Positions 55,977 through 64,000 of a DNA stretch of 64,000 nt are shown one piece after another (position 1 is the first letter of the stretch; each line of letters starts with the position of its first letter). The stretch is from CADEEN01 sp963738425. GTDB taxonomy: Bacteria > Pseudomonadota > Gammaproteobacteria > Burkholderiales > Burkholderiaceae_C. Made by a program: the position numbers and the translations under genes. The notes under the pieces were generated by a model, which worked only from the letters and a program-made list of their open reading frames with translations, did no database searches and was not told the origin of the DNA. The DNA lies in assembly GCA_963738425.1 (NCBI GenBank), contig CAVTWT010000007.1, positions 1 through 64,000 on the forward strand, read 5' to 3'.

Positions 55977-56820
55977 CTACGCTGGCGGCAGGAACAGCGC
56001 CGGGTCCACCGGCGTCGCGTTCAGGTAGACGCTGAAGTGCAGGTGCGCGCCGGTGGCGCGGCCGGTGGCGCCGACCTTGCCGATCGGCGCGCCGGCAGTC
56101 GAGAACCGCGCCGCGCGTGGTGTCGATCGCCGAGAGGTGGCAGTACAGCGTCAAAAAGCCCAGGCCGTGATCGACGATCACCGTGTTGCCGTTGAAGAAG
56201 TAGTCGCCGGTGTCGAGCACCTCGCCCGCGGCGGCGCTGAGCACGGGCGTTCCCGTCGGCGCGGCGACATCCATGCCGCTGTGCGGGTTGCGCGATTGGC
56301 CGTTGAAGACGCGGCGCAGGCCGAACGACGACGAGCGCGGGCCGCTCGTCGGCGCCAGCAGGCGCAGCGTGGCAGGCTCGCGGGCCGTCGAAAAGCGGCG
56401 CAGCACCTCGGCCAGATGCACGCGTTCGCGCTCGTGACGCGCCAGGTCCTTGGGCGAGAGCTCCACATGCTTCGGCGCCACGGTCAGGCGCTGCTCGGCG
56501 TAGGCCTTGGCTTGCAGCGAAAACGCGACGTCGTGCGTGCGGCCGTCGGCGCTGCGCACCGCCAGCGTCTGGGGCTGCTTCACGTCGGCCGCCAGGCCGA
56601 TGCCGACCACCGCGACCCAGGCGCCCTCATGTTGCGGCTGCGGCAGCACCATCACTGCTTTGCCGCCGAAGGTGGCCGTGGGCCGCGCCGCACTCGCACC
56701 GAGTTCGACGAGCGCCACACCGCCCGGCACGGCCAGGGCTTGCGGCAGCGTCGCAGCGCGGCCGCTGCAGGCAGCGCCCGCAGCCAGCGCGGCGAGCATC
56801 GTCCGTCGTTGCAAGTTCAT
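55977..56820 (-). pseudogene. M23 family metallopeptidase (frameshifted before the catalytic HxH)
   Basis: A periplasmic LytM-type peptidoglycan endopeptidase, exported by a signal with a Cys (TMLAALAAGAACSGRAA). The frame from 56820 has the first zinc motif in HSGMDVAAPTGTPV and the block VIVDHGLGFLTLYCHLSAID. The essential HLHFSVYLNATPVDPALFLP lies one frame over and ends at 55977. One base near 56105 separates them. Repaired, it has about 280 residues with all catalytic residues. Its start overlaps the glutathione peroxidase stop by one base. Confidence 0.83.
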
Positions 56821-57377
56821 CAGCGCTGCGCCAGCAGTTTTTCCAGCTCGGCGACGATGCGCCGGTCCTGCGGCACCACGTCGCTGGCGAAACTGGCCAC
56901 CACCCTGCCCTGGCGATCGACCAGGTACTTGTGGAAGTTCCACTGCGGCGCCTGACCGGTGGCTTTGGCGAGCGCGGCGTACAGCGGGTGCGTGCCGTTG
57001 CCGACGACGCTGATCTTGTTGAACATCGGGAATTGCACGCCATAGAAATTGAAGCAGGTTTCGGCGATCTTCTTGGCATCGCCCGGCTCCTGGGCACCGA
57101 AGTCATTGGCCGGAAAGCCCATCACCACCAGCCCTTGCGCTGCGTACTTGCCGTGCAGCGCCTCCAGGCCCTTGTACTGCGGCGTGTAGCCGCATTGGCT
57201 GGCGGTGTTGACGACCAGCAGCACCTTGCCGCTGAACTGGCACAGCGGCTGCGGCTTGTCGTCCTGCAGGCGGTTGATGGTGTGCTGCAGCAGCGCCGGG
57301 CAGGCGGCTTGGGTTTGCGCGGCGGCAGGCGGGACAACGCTGGCCAGCAGCAGGACGGAAAGGACAGAGCGGACCAT
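56820..57377 (-). CDS. periplasmic glutathione peroxidase
   Basis: A 185-residue thiol peroxidase of the glutathione peroxidase/BtuE family with a signal peptide (LSVLLLASVVPPAAAQ), so it is exported. The peroxidatic cysteine is C62 in VNTASQCGYTPQYKGL; the supporting residues are in GFPANDFGAQEPG and WNFHKYLVDRQG. The ATG at 57377 follows GGAG by eight bases. Export suggests defence against periplasmic peroxides using a thioredoxin-like donor. Confidence 0.88.
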   Translation of the reverse strand: MVRSVLSVLLLASVVPPAAAQTQAACPALLQHTINRLQDDKPQPLCQFSGKVLLVVNTASQCGYTPQYKGLEALHGKYAAQGLVVMGFPANDFGAQEPGDAKKIAETCFNFYGVQFPMFNKISVVGNGTHPLYAALAKATGQAPQWNFHKYLVDRQGRVVASFASDVVPQDRRIVAELEKLLAQR

Positions 57378-57465
57378 CGACAAGACTCCACGGTGTTGTC
57401 CCGATGTTGCCGCAGATCGCTGACCCGTGTTGCACTACGGGGGTTCGACTTCGAAAGCGCCCGCC

Positions 57466-58242
57466 ATGACCCCCGAACCGATGCTGCTGCATGAGAAGGA
57501 CGCGCGCGGCGTTGTCACGCTGACGCTGAACCGGCCGCAGGCCTTCAATGCGCTGTCCGAAGGACTGCTCGACGCGCTGCAATCGGCGCTCGACCGCGTG
57601 GCGGCGGACGACAGCGCCCGCGTCGTTGTGCTCGCTGCGGCCGGCAAGGCATTCTGCGCCGGGCACGACCTCAAGGAGATGCGCGCCGAGCCGTCGCTGG
57701 CCTACTACGAGCGCCTGTTCGCACAGTGCAGCCGCGTGATGATGACGGTGCAGACGCTGCCGGTGCCGGTGATCGCACGCGTGCAGGGCATGGCCACCGC
57801 GGCCGGCTGCCAGCTGGTGGCGATGTGCGACCTGGCCGTGGCCTCGCGCGACGCGCGCTTTGCGGTCAGCGGCGTCAACCTCGGCCTGTTCTGCAGCACG
57901 CCGAGCGTGGCGCTGTCGCGCAACGTCTCGCGCAAGGCGGCGTTCGAGATGCTGGCCACGGGCGACTTCATCAGCGCCGACGAGGCACGCGACAAGGGCC
58001 TGCTCAACCGCGTCGCGGATGCGTCGGCGCTGGATGCCGAGGTCGAGCACCTCGTCGTGCGCATCCTCGCCAAGCCGCGCACCGCGCTGGCGATGGGCAA
58101 GGCTCTTTTCTACCGGCAACTGGACAAAGGCATTCAGGCGGCCTACGACGACGCGCAGCAGACAATGGCCTGCAACATGATGGACGAAAGCGCCCTCGAG
58201 GGCGTGCAGGCCTTCATCGACAAGCGCGCGCCGAACTGGTGA
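57466..58242 (+). CDS. enoyl-CoA hydratase/isomerase family protein
   Basis: A 258-residue crotonase-fold enzyme. The oxyanion hole is formed by AFCAGHDLKEM and GMATAAGCQLVAMCDLAVAS. The position of the usual first catalytic Glu in that second block is a Gln (GCQLVAMCD), and LGLFCSTPSVALSRNV replaces the usual glutamate-bearing segment. It therefore may be a hydratase-like protein of changed activity, similar to the mammalian ECHDC3 type. It is a single gene. Confidence 0.85.
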   Translation: MTPEPMLLHEKDARGVVTLTLNRPQAFNALSEGLLDALQSALDRVAADDSARVVVLAAAGKAFCAGHDLKEMRAEPSLAYYERLFAQCSRVMMTVQTLPVPVIARVQGMATAAGCQLVAMCDLAVASRDARFAVSGVNLGLFCSTPSVALSRNVSRKAAFEMLATGDFISADEARDKGLLNRVADASALDAEVEHLVVRILAKPRTALAMGKALFYRQLDKGIQAAYDDAQQTMACNMMDESALEGVQAFIDKRAPNW

Positions 58243-58385
58243 AGCCGCCTTCTGCCGGCCCCCCTCGGACGCGGGTCATGCGAGGGGGAAGGCCACGGTA
58301 GAGTGCAGAGGGTCTTGAGAGGCGCGTCGACCTTGCAGACCGACTTGCAGCGAAACCCTCGGGGCCTTCGGGTCCTTGCTCTTCC

Positions 58386-59547
58386 GTGGATTCATCGTTG
58401 TCCGAGCCCTGGCAAAACCAATCGGGTGTGGGCCATGTCGTGTTGGCCGACGACGGTGGCTACGCGCTGCCCGATGACGCCGCAGGGGATGCTGGTCTTC
58501 TGGTGGCGCGGCCGGCCGGTAGCGCACCGCTGGTTTGCCGACGGCGCGGCCGAACCGCCAACAGGCCCGATCGATCCTCAAGTGCTGGCGCGGGCCGCCG
58601 CAGAAGAGCGGCGTGCGGCCGCTGCGAAGCTCGACGCGAGTGTCGTCATCTGCACCCGCGACCGTCCCGATGAATTGCGACGCTGTCTGGCCTCGCTGCC
58701 GCAGCAGACCTGGCGCGCGCGCGAAATCATCGTCGTCGACAACGCCTCGATCGACACCCGTACGCGCGACGTGGCCGATGCCGCGGGCGCCATCTACCTG
58801 CGTGAAGACCGGCCCGGCCTGGACATCGCACGCAACACCGGTGCGCGCCGTGCCACGTCACAGGTCGTCGCCTACACGGACGACGACGTGCTGCTGCATC
58901 CGTGCTGGCTGGAGCGCCTGGTGGCGGCGTTCGACGCGCCGGATGTCGCCGCGGTGACCGGCCTCGTGTTGCCGGCTGAGCTGGCCACCGAAGCGCAGCG
59001 CCACTTCGAGACCCACTGGAGCTTCGGCCGCGGCTACCTGCGGCAAGACTTCGACGCGGCGCGCTTCGCCGCGCACCGCGACGGCGTGTTCCCGGCCTGG
59101 GAGATCGGGGCTGGCGCCAGCATGGCCTTCCGGCGAGAGGTCTTCGAGCGCGTCGGCTTCTTCGACGAGCGCCTGGACGTCGGTCAGGCCGGCTGCTCAG
59201 GCGACTCGGAGTTCTGGTACCGCGTGCTGGCCCATGGCATGAGTTGCCGCTACGAGCCGCGCGCGGTGGCCTTTCACTTCCACCGCCGCACTCTCGAGGG
59301 ACTGGCCAGCCAGATCTACCACTACATGCGCGGCCATGCTGCTGCGCTGCTCGTGCAAGGTGAACGCACGGGCATCGCCGCCAACCGGCGCCAGGCCTGG
59401 GTGCGCATGCCGCGCTGGTACGCCGGCCGGCTGTGGCAGCGGCTGCGCGGTGCGCGCTCGCCGCGCGACCGCTTCCTGCGCGAAGAGGTGCTGGGGTACT
59501 TGTCGGGGCTGGTGTTTTACCTGCGGCATCGCCGCGAAGGCCGATGA
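58386..59547 (+). CDS. family 2 glycosyltransferase (possible frameshift at the start)
   Basis: A GT-A-fold glycosyltransferase. The main frame is open from 58303, and the first convincing part is MLVFWWRGRPVAHRWFADG at 58489. It continues with SVVICTRDRPDELRRCLASL, IIVVDNASIDTRT and the metal-binding AYTDDDVLLHP, to the end near HRREGR. A GTG at 58386 opens DSSLSEPWQNQSGVGHVVLA, then DDGGYALPDDA, in another frame and looks like the true N terminus, joined by a one-base shift near 58485. The stop overlaps the next gene by four bases. Confidence 0.8.
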
Positions 59548-62500
59548 GCAACGGTCCGCGAACTTCCTTCGTGATCCCGGCGCGCAATGCGGCGCGAACG
59601 CTGGCGCAGACGCTCGACAGCGTGCTCGCACAGCGCAATGCCGATTGGGAAGCGCTGATCGTCGACGATGGGTCGAGTGACGAAACGCCTGCGCTGATCG
59701 ACCGCTACGTGCAGCGCGACCGGCGCTTCACCGCGCTGCGCGGCAGCGGTGCCGGCGGCGCCTCGGCATCGCGCAACAACGGCCTGGCGCGGGCGCGCGG
59801 CCGGTGCGTGGTCTTCCTCGACAGTGACGACTGGATCGACACCACCTTCCTCGAACGCATGCATGCCGCGCTCGAGGCCACACCCGGTGCGACGGCCGCT
59901 TACTGCGACTACCAGCGTGTGATGCCCGACGGCGCGCTGGCGCCGGTGCACAGCGACCCGGGAGTCGCCCGGGCACCATTCGACACCTTTGCACGGACCT
60001 GCGCGGTGGCGATCCACGCCGTGCTGATCGAGCGCGAAGCGGTGCTGAGTGCCGGCAGCTTCGACACGTCGCTGCGCACCTGCGAGGACTGGGATCTGTG
60101 GCAACGCGTGGCGCGCTTGGGTTCCGCATGGGTGCATGTACCCGAAGCGCTGGCGTTCTACCGCACGGGAGATCACTCGCTATCGCAGGATGTGGAGCGC
60201 GTGCTCTCCGACGCCGCCGTTGTCATTCATCGTGGATTTGCCAGCGACCCGCGACTGCCGAATGCCGATCCGGCGCACGCTGCAGGTGCTTCGCGTGCCC
60301 ACGGCGTCACCCCTGAACTTGTCCTGGCCTACTTCACGCTGTGGTATTCCGCCTTCGACGCAGCGCGGGGGCACGATCCGCTACGAACGCAGACGATGTT
60401 CCATGCATTGCCTGCGGACAGCGAGCATGCAAACGATGTCGCTGCCACCCTGCTCCATGGCGTGATGGTGGGCCTGCGCGTGGTGCCGAGCCAACTGGCC
60501 GCACGCTGGGACGACTTTGGGCCGCGCATCACGGCATTGATCGACACGCTCGGCGCCCTGTGGAATGACACCGTGGCGGCGCGGCGCACGCAGTACGCCT
60601 TCGAACGGCTGCTGCTGCAGCACAATGACTTGGCCGCGCCGCGCCGCCTGGCACTGACGTTTGGTCTGCGCATGGATCTTCGCCGCTTGAAGGCCCTCAC
60701 ACCACCTGACGGCATCGATCGCTTCTACGTCTACTGGTGCGACGGTGCGTCCGTGCTCGGCGTGGGCGAGTACGGCACGCTCGGCACCATGGCGCCGCGT
60801 CAGTGGGTGGAGCTTGCTGCACAGTGCCTGGGGTGGAAGGCGGTGATGAGGCTGGCCGGCCCCACCGTGGCGCGCTCGATCACGCCGGGCCGGTTGGCCG
60901 CTGCCGCACGAGCCGCACGCGGCCCGTTGCGGCGCACGGCGTTGCGCGAGCACGGTTGGCGCCCCCTGCTGAAGGCCGCCGCACGAAGCGCATTGGTGGC
61001 CGCCGCGGCGCCTGCGCCGAGCCACGACAGCCATGTCGGCGCACTCGAACGCTTGCGCGAGCAGACCGATCGCGCGGTGACGCCTGCCGCTGCACTCACC
61101 ACCGCCGAGCGCCGCCGCGAGACCGGAGCAAACCAGGGCCACGCGACCGAAGACCGCCGTGCCTTCTGGAACGACTTCTTTCGCCAGCCCGATCCCTGGA
61201 ACTACGGCTCGGCCTACGAGCAGGAGAAGTACGCCCTTCAGCTCGAACTGCTGCCTGACCGCCCGATCGAATGCGCGCTGGAACTGGCCTGCGCGGAAGG
61301 ACGTTTCACCGAAAAGCTCGCCGCACACGTACAGCGGCTGATCGCCACCGACATCTCCACCACCGCCCTGGCGCGCGCTGCCGATCGTTGCCGCAGCATC
61401 GCCCACATCGACTTCCGCCAGCTCGACCTGACCGGCGACGAGCTGCCGCAAGGCCTCGACCTGATCGTCTGCTCGGAAGTGCTGTACTTTCTCGAGGACG
61501 AAGCCGAGCTGCGCCGCGTCGCCGAGCGCATGACCGCAGCGTTGAAGCCCGGCGGCCACATCGTCGCCGCGCACGCCCTCGTGCTGAAGGAGGACATGAC
61601 ACGCACCGGCTTCGACTGGGACCAGCCGTGGGGCGCGACCACCATCTGCCGGGTGTTCGCCGACGTGCCGGGGCTGGTGCTCGAGCGCTCGCTGTGCACC
61701 GAGCTCTACCGCATCGACCGCTTCGTGCGTCGCGACGACCGCGGCGACACCCCGGCAACGCCCCTCATCGAGTCGCGGCCGATCACCGCCGAGATCGAGC
61801 ACGAGGTGGCGCGCTATGTCGTCTGGGGCGGCGCGATGGCCCGGCGCTCGGACCTGGCGCACACGGAGCGGCACCAGCGAATCCCGGTGCTCGCCTACCA
61901 CCGCATTGCCGACGACGGGCCGCCGGCGCTGGCGCGATACCGGGTCGGCGCCGCAGCGTTCGGCGCGCAGATGTCCTGGCTGCGCAGGAACGGCTACCAC
62001 GCCATCGTGGCCGACGAACTGGCGTGGTTCCTGCAGCACCAGCATCCCTTCGTCGGCCGGCCGGTGATGATCACCTTCGACGACGGCTACCAGGACTTCG
62101 CCGACACCGCGTGGCCGCTGCTGCGGCGTCACGACATGCGTGCCGAGGTCTTTGTCGTCACCGATCTCGTCGGTGGACGAGCCGACTGGGACCGTCACTT
62201 CGGCGAGCCGGCGCCGTTGATGGATGCAAAGACGATTGCGGAATTGGCCACCCAGGGCGCCCGCTTCGGCAGCCACCTGGCGAGCCACCGCGGTGCCGAT
62301 GGCTTGTCGACACGCGAACTGGCCGAAGAGCTGTTGCGCTCGCGGCACTGCATCGCTCAGTGGACAGGCCTGCCACCGTGCGCGCTGGCCGCGCCGTTCG
62401 GCCTCAGCGATTCGCGGCTGCAGCACCTCGCCGCCGAATGCGGCTACCGCGTCGGCTTCAGCACAGAATCCGCTGCGGCAGCGCTGACCGACCGGCCGAT

Positions 62501-62576
62501 GCACCTGCCGCGCATCGAGGTGCGGGGCGACATGGCGCTGGAGGAGTTCGTGGGGCGGCTGGAATCATGCCGGTGA
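59544..62576 (+). CDS. trifunctional glycosyltransferase / SAM methyltransferase / polysaccharide deacetylase
   Basis: A 1010-residue three-domain enzyme. Residues 1-230 are a family 2 glycosyltransferase (SFVIPARNAARTLAQTLDSV; metal site FLDSDDW with D93 and D95). Residues 270-530 are of unknown fold. Residues 545-720 are a NodS-like methyltransferase (WNYGSAYEQEKYALQLELLP; motif I ALELACAEGRF from residue 578). Residues 770-1010 are a NodB-type deacetylase (MITFDDGYQDF with D846/D847; GSHLASH with H911 and H915). It would add, methylate and deacetylate sugars of a surface polymer. The start overlaps the previous stop (ATGA). Confidence 0.9.
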   Translation: MSNGPRTSFVIPARNAARTLAQTLDSVLAQRNADWEALIVDDGSSDETPALIDRYVQRDRRFTALRGSGAGGASASRNNGLARARGRCVVFLDSDDWIDTTFLERMHAALEATPGATAAYCDYQRVMPDGALAPVHSDPGVARAPFDTFARTCAVAIHAVLIEREAVLSAGSFDTSLRTCEDWDLWQRVARLGSAWVHVPEALAFYRTGDHSLSQDVERVLSDAAVVIHRGFASDPRLPNADPAHAAGASRAHGVTPELVLAYFTLWYSAFDAARGHDPLRTQTMFHALPADSEHANDVAATLLHGVMVGLRVVPSQLAARWDDFGPRITALIDTLGALWNDTVAARRTQYAFERLLLQHNDLAAPRRLALTFGLRMDLRRLKALTPPDGIDRFYVYWCDGASVLGVGEYGTLGTMAPRQWVELAAQCLGWKAVMRLAGPTVARSITPGRLAAAARAARGPLRRTALREHGWRPLLKAAARSALVAAAAPAPSHDSHVGALERLREQTDRAVTPAAALTTAERRRETGANQGHATEDRRAFWNDFFRQPDPWNYGSAYEQEKYALQLELLPDRPIECALELACAEGRFTEKLAAHVQRLIATDISTTALARAADRCRSIAHIDFRQLDLTGDELPQGLDLIVCSEVLYFLEDEAELRRVAERMTAALKPGGHIVAAHALVLKEDMTRTGFDWDQPWGATTICRVFADVPGLVLERSLCTELYRIDRFVRRDDRGDTPATPLIESRPITAEIEHEVARYVVWGGAMARRSDLAHTERHQRIPVLAYHRIADDGPPALARYRVGAAAFGAQMSWLRRNGYHAIVADELAWFLQHQHPFVGRPVMITFDDGYQDFADTAWPLLRRHDMRAEVFVVTDLVGGRADWDRHFGEPAPLMDAKTIAELATQGARFGSHLASHRGADGLSTRELAEELLRSRHCIAQWTGLPPCALAAPFGLSDSRLQHLAAECGYRVGFSTESAAAALTDRPMHLPRIEVRGDMALEEFVGRLESCR

Positions 62577-63571
62577 GCGGCCCTGATCTCGTCAGCGTCG
62601 TCGTCCCGGCGTACAACGCCGAGGCCACGCTCGACGAGACCTTGCGCAGCGTGCGTGGGCAGACGCACCAGGCGCTCGAGATCATCGTCGTCGACGACGG
62701 ATCGACCGACGCCACGCGCGCTGTGGCCGAACGCCATGCCGCTGACGATGCGCGCGTGCAATTGCTGCACCAGCCGAACGCCGGCGTCGCCGCTGCACGC
62801 AACGCCGGCTGGCAGCACGCCCGATCACCGTTCATCGCCTTCGTCGATGCCGACGACCTGTGGGCGCCGGCGAAGATCGAACGTCAGCTCGCGGCCTTGC
62901 ACTCCGGCGGTGACCGCGTCGGCCTGGTCTACTGCTGGTTCGCCAGAATCGACGCTGCGAGCCGGATCGTCGGCCTGCACGAAGGCCCGCTGTGGCAAGG
63001 CGATGTGACGCAACCCATCCTCATGTCCAACTTCATCGGCAATGGCAGTGCGGCGCTGATGCGCCGCGACGCGCTCGTTGCAGCAGGTGGTTTCGACGCC
63101 GGCCTGCAAGCGCGAGGCGCCCATGGCTGCGAGGACTACCTGCTGTACTTCCGCGTCGCCGAGGCTTGGCACTTTGCGCTGGTGCCAGAGCGCCTCGTGG
63201 GCTACCGCCAGCTGCCCGACAACATGTCCAGCGACCGCACTCGCATGCTGCGCTCGTGGATGCTGGTGCACGATCAAGTGATCGCGCGACACCTCGACCA
63301 TGCACGCGCGGCGAAGCAGGGTGTGAGCAACTACGCCGCCTGGCTGGTGAACGATGCCCTTTCGCAAGGGGCAACGGGACAGGTGGCTCCGTTGCTGTGG
63401 CTGCTGCTGACGCGGCAACCCGCCACGGCGGTGCGCGTGATGATCGACAGCCTGCTGCGGCCGTTGGCCGGCAAGCTCCTGCGCCGGCAACGCCATGCCA
63501 ATGGCGCCCTGGGTGACCCAGCAGCCGGACTCCTTGGGCGGCCGTTCAGCGGCGACGCCGTCGAGCGATGA
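62567..63571 (+). CDS. family 2 glycosyltransferase
   Basis: A 334-residue glycosyltransferase with VSVVVPAYNAEATLDETLRS at the N terminus, IIVVDDGSTDATR, the metal site AFVDADDLWAPAKI and the acceptor-site acidic block HGCEDYLLYFRVAE. The ATG overlaps the end of the trifunctional gene by ten bases, so it is coupled to it. The C-terminal 80 residues are hydrophobic and may attach it to the membrane. Confidence 0.9.
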   Translation: MPVSGPDLVSVVVPAYNAEATLDETLRSVRGQTHQALEIIVVDDGSTDATRAVAERHAADDARVQLLHQPNAGVAAARNAGWQHARSPFIAFVDADDLWAPAKIERQLAALHSGGDRVGLVYCWFARIDAASRIVGLHEGPLWQGDVTQPILMSNFIGNGSAALMRRDALVAAGGFDAGLQARGAHGCEDYLLYFRVAEAWHFALVPERLVGYRQLPDNMSSDRTRMLRSWMLVHDQVIARHLDHARAAKQGVSNYAAWLVNDALSQGATGQVAPLLWLLLTRQPATAVRVMIDSLLRPLAGKLLRRQRHANGALGDPAAGLLGRPFSGDAVER

Positions 63572-63599
63572 AGACCACGGCCCACCGGCGCGCGCCACG

Positions 63600-64000
63600 A
63601 TGACACGCCTGTCGGTCATCGTCTGCACGCACAACCCGAAGGTGGACTACCTGCAACGGGTGCTCGACGCCTTGGCGGCACAAACGCTGCCGACTTCGCA
63701 GTGGGATCTGCTGTTGATCGACAACGCCAGCGACGCGCAACTTGCAGCGCAATGGAATCTGTCGTGGCACCCGAGCGCCAGGTGGGTTCGCGAAGACACG
63801 CTCGGGCTGACCCCGGCTCGCCTGCGCGGCATTCGTGAGTCCGAAGGCGACATCCTGGTCTACGTCGATGACGACAACGTGCTGGCACCGCACTATCTGA
63901 AGACCGTGCACGATCTGCTTCATGCCCACCCCTTCCTCGGCGCGATCGGTGCCGGCGCGCTCGAGCCCGAGTTCGCCGTCGAGCCCGCGCCGGAACTCGC
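63600..64000 (+). CDS. family 2 glycosyltransferase, N-terminal part (cut by window edge)
   Basis: The frame from the ATG at 63600 (MTRLSVIVCTHNPKVDYLQR) stays open to base 64000. It holds LLLIDNASDAQLA and the metal site ILVYVDDDNVLAPHYL, both typical of GT-A glycosyltransferases, and is similar in style to the gene at 58386. It begins 28 bp after the previous stop and continues the same cluster. Confidence 0.88.
   Translation, partial: MTRLSVIVCTHNPKVDYLQRVLDALAAQTLPTSQWDLLLIDNASDAQLAAQWNLSWHPSARWVREDTLGLTPARLRGIRESEGDILVYVDDDNVLAPHYLKTVHDLLHAHPFLGAIGAGALEPEFAVEPAPEL

Overview
The window is GC-rich DNA that looks like a Burkholderiales betaproteobacterium of the Rubrivivax/Leptothrix/Roseateles kind. 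The grounds are the gene families present, the codon bias, the histidine route through HutF/HutG, and dispersed intergenic repeats of types I associate with that order. This placement is inference; there is no rRNA gene here to confirm it. I found no tRNA, rRNA, CRISPR array, insertion sequence or origin.

Layout. 1-6.6 kb: a histidine-utilisation locus (hutU leftward; hutC-D-I-G-F rightward, ending in an alpha-methylacyl-CoA racemase gene), with two HutC-type palindromes in the divergent promoter region. 6.6-12.5 kb: a SulP transporter with a frameshift, then a TonB/ExbB/ExbD/ExbD energy-transduction operon and a TPR-like exported protein. 12.5-18.6 kb: single housekeeping or stress genes (GDT1-type transporter, glyoxalase I, PaiB-like flavoprotein, exported cyclase, YiiX-like hydrolase, flavoprotein disulfide reductase, PhnB-like protein). 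18.6-23.3 kb: Entner-Doudoroff genes eda and edd, then chaC, a MobA-like transferase and pdxH. 23.4-28.6 kb: a leftward six-gene metal-acquisition-like operon (ABC ATPase, FtsX-type permease, two small periplasmic proteins, DUF3299, TonB-dependent receptor), followed by msrA and gcdH. 30.4-35.6 kb: an accessory patch with a DUF4145 protein, a broken AIM24 copy, unknown proteins, a PIN toxin/antitoxin pair and a nucleotidyltransferase. 35.7-41.3 kb: two large lipoproteins, an SRPBCC protein and a beta-propeller. 41.6-44.8 kb: a cytochrome cluster containing a lipoprotein with 71 consecutive prolines. 44.9-53.3 kb: a sorbosone-dehydrogenase-like gene, an intact AIM24 gene, a DUF418 protein, a LuxR-type response regulator, a lipoprotein and a TPR-hybrid histidine kinase. 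53.5-57.4 kb: a zinc-ribbon/polyproline membrane protein pair, an M23 peptidase and a periplasmic glutathione peroxidase. 57.5-64 kb: an enoyl-CoA hydratase and a glycosyltransferase cluster that includes a trifunctional glycosyltransferase/methyltransferase/deacetylase.

How the genes work together. HutC probably represses both arms of the hut locus, which turns urocanate into glutamate plus formate. TonB/ExbBD would power TonB-dependent receptors such as the one at 23.4-25.4 kb. The glycosyltransferase genes overlap head to tail and probably build a cell-surface polysaccharide.

A caution for all readers. At least eight and perhaps nine otherwise normal genes are split by one-base shifts: sulP, tonB, edd, the nucleotidyltransferase, the sorbosone-dehydrogenase-like gene, the lipoprotein at 49.3 kb, the zinc-ribbon gene, the M23 peptidase and possibly the first glycosyltransferase. 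That density in ordinary genes suggests leftover indel errors in the assembly more than real decay, so I describe what each gene would encode if repaired.
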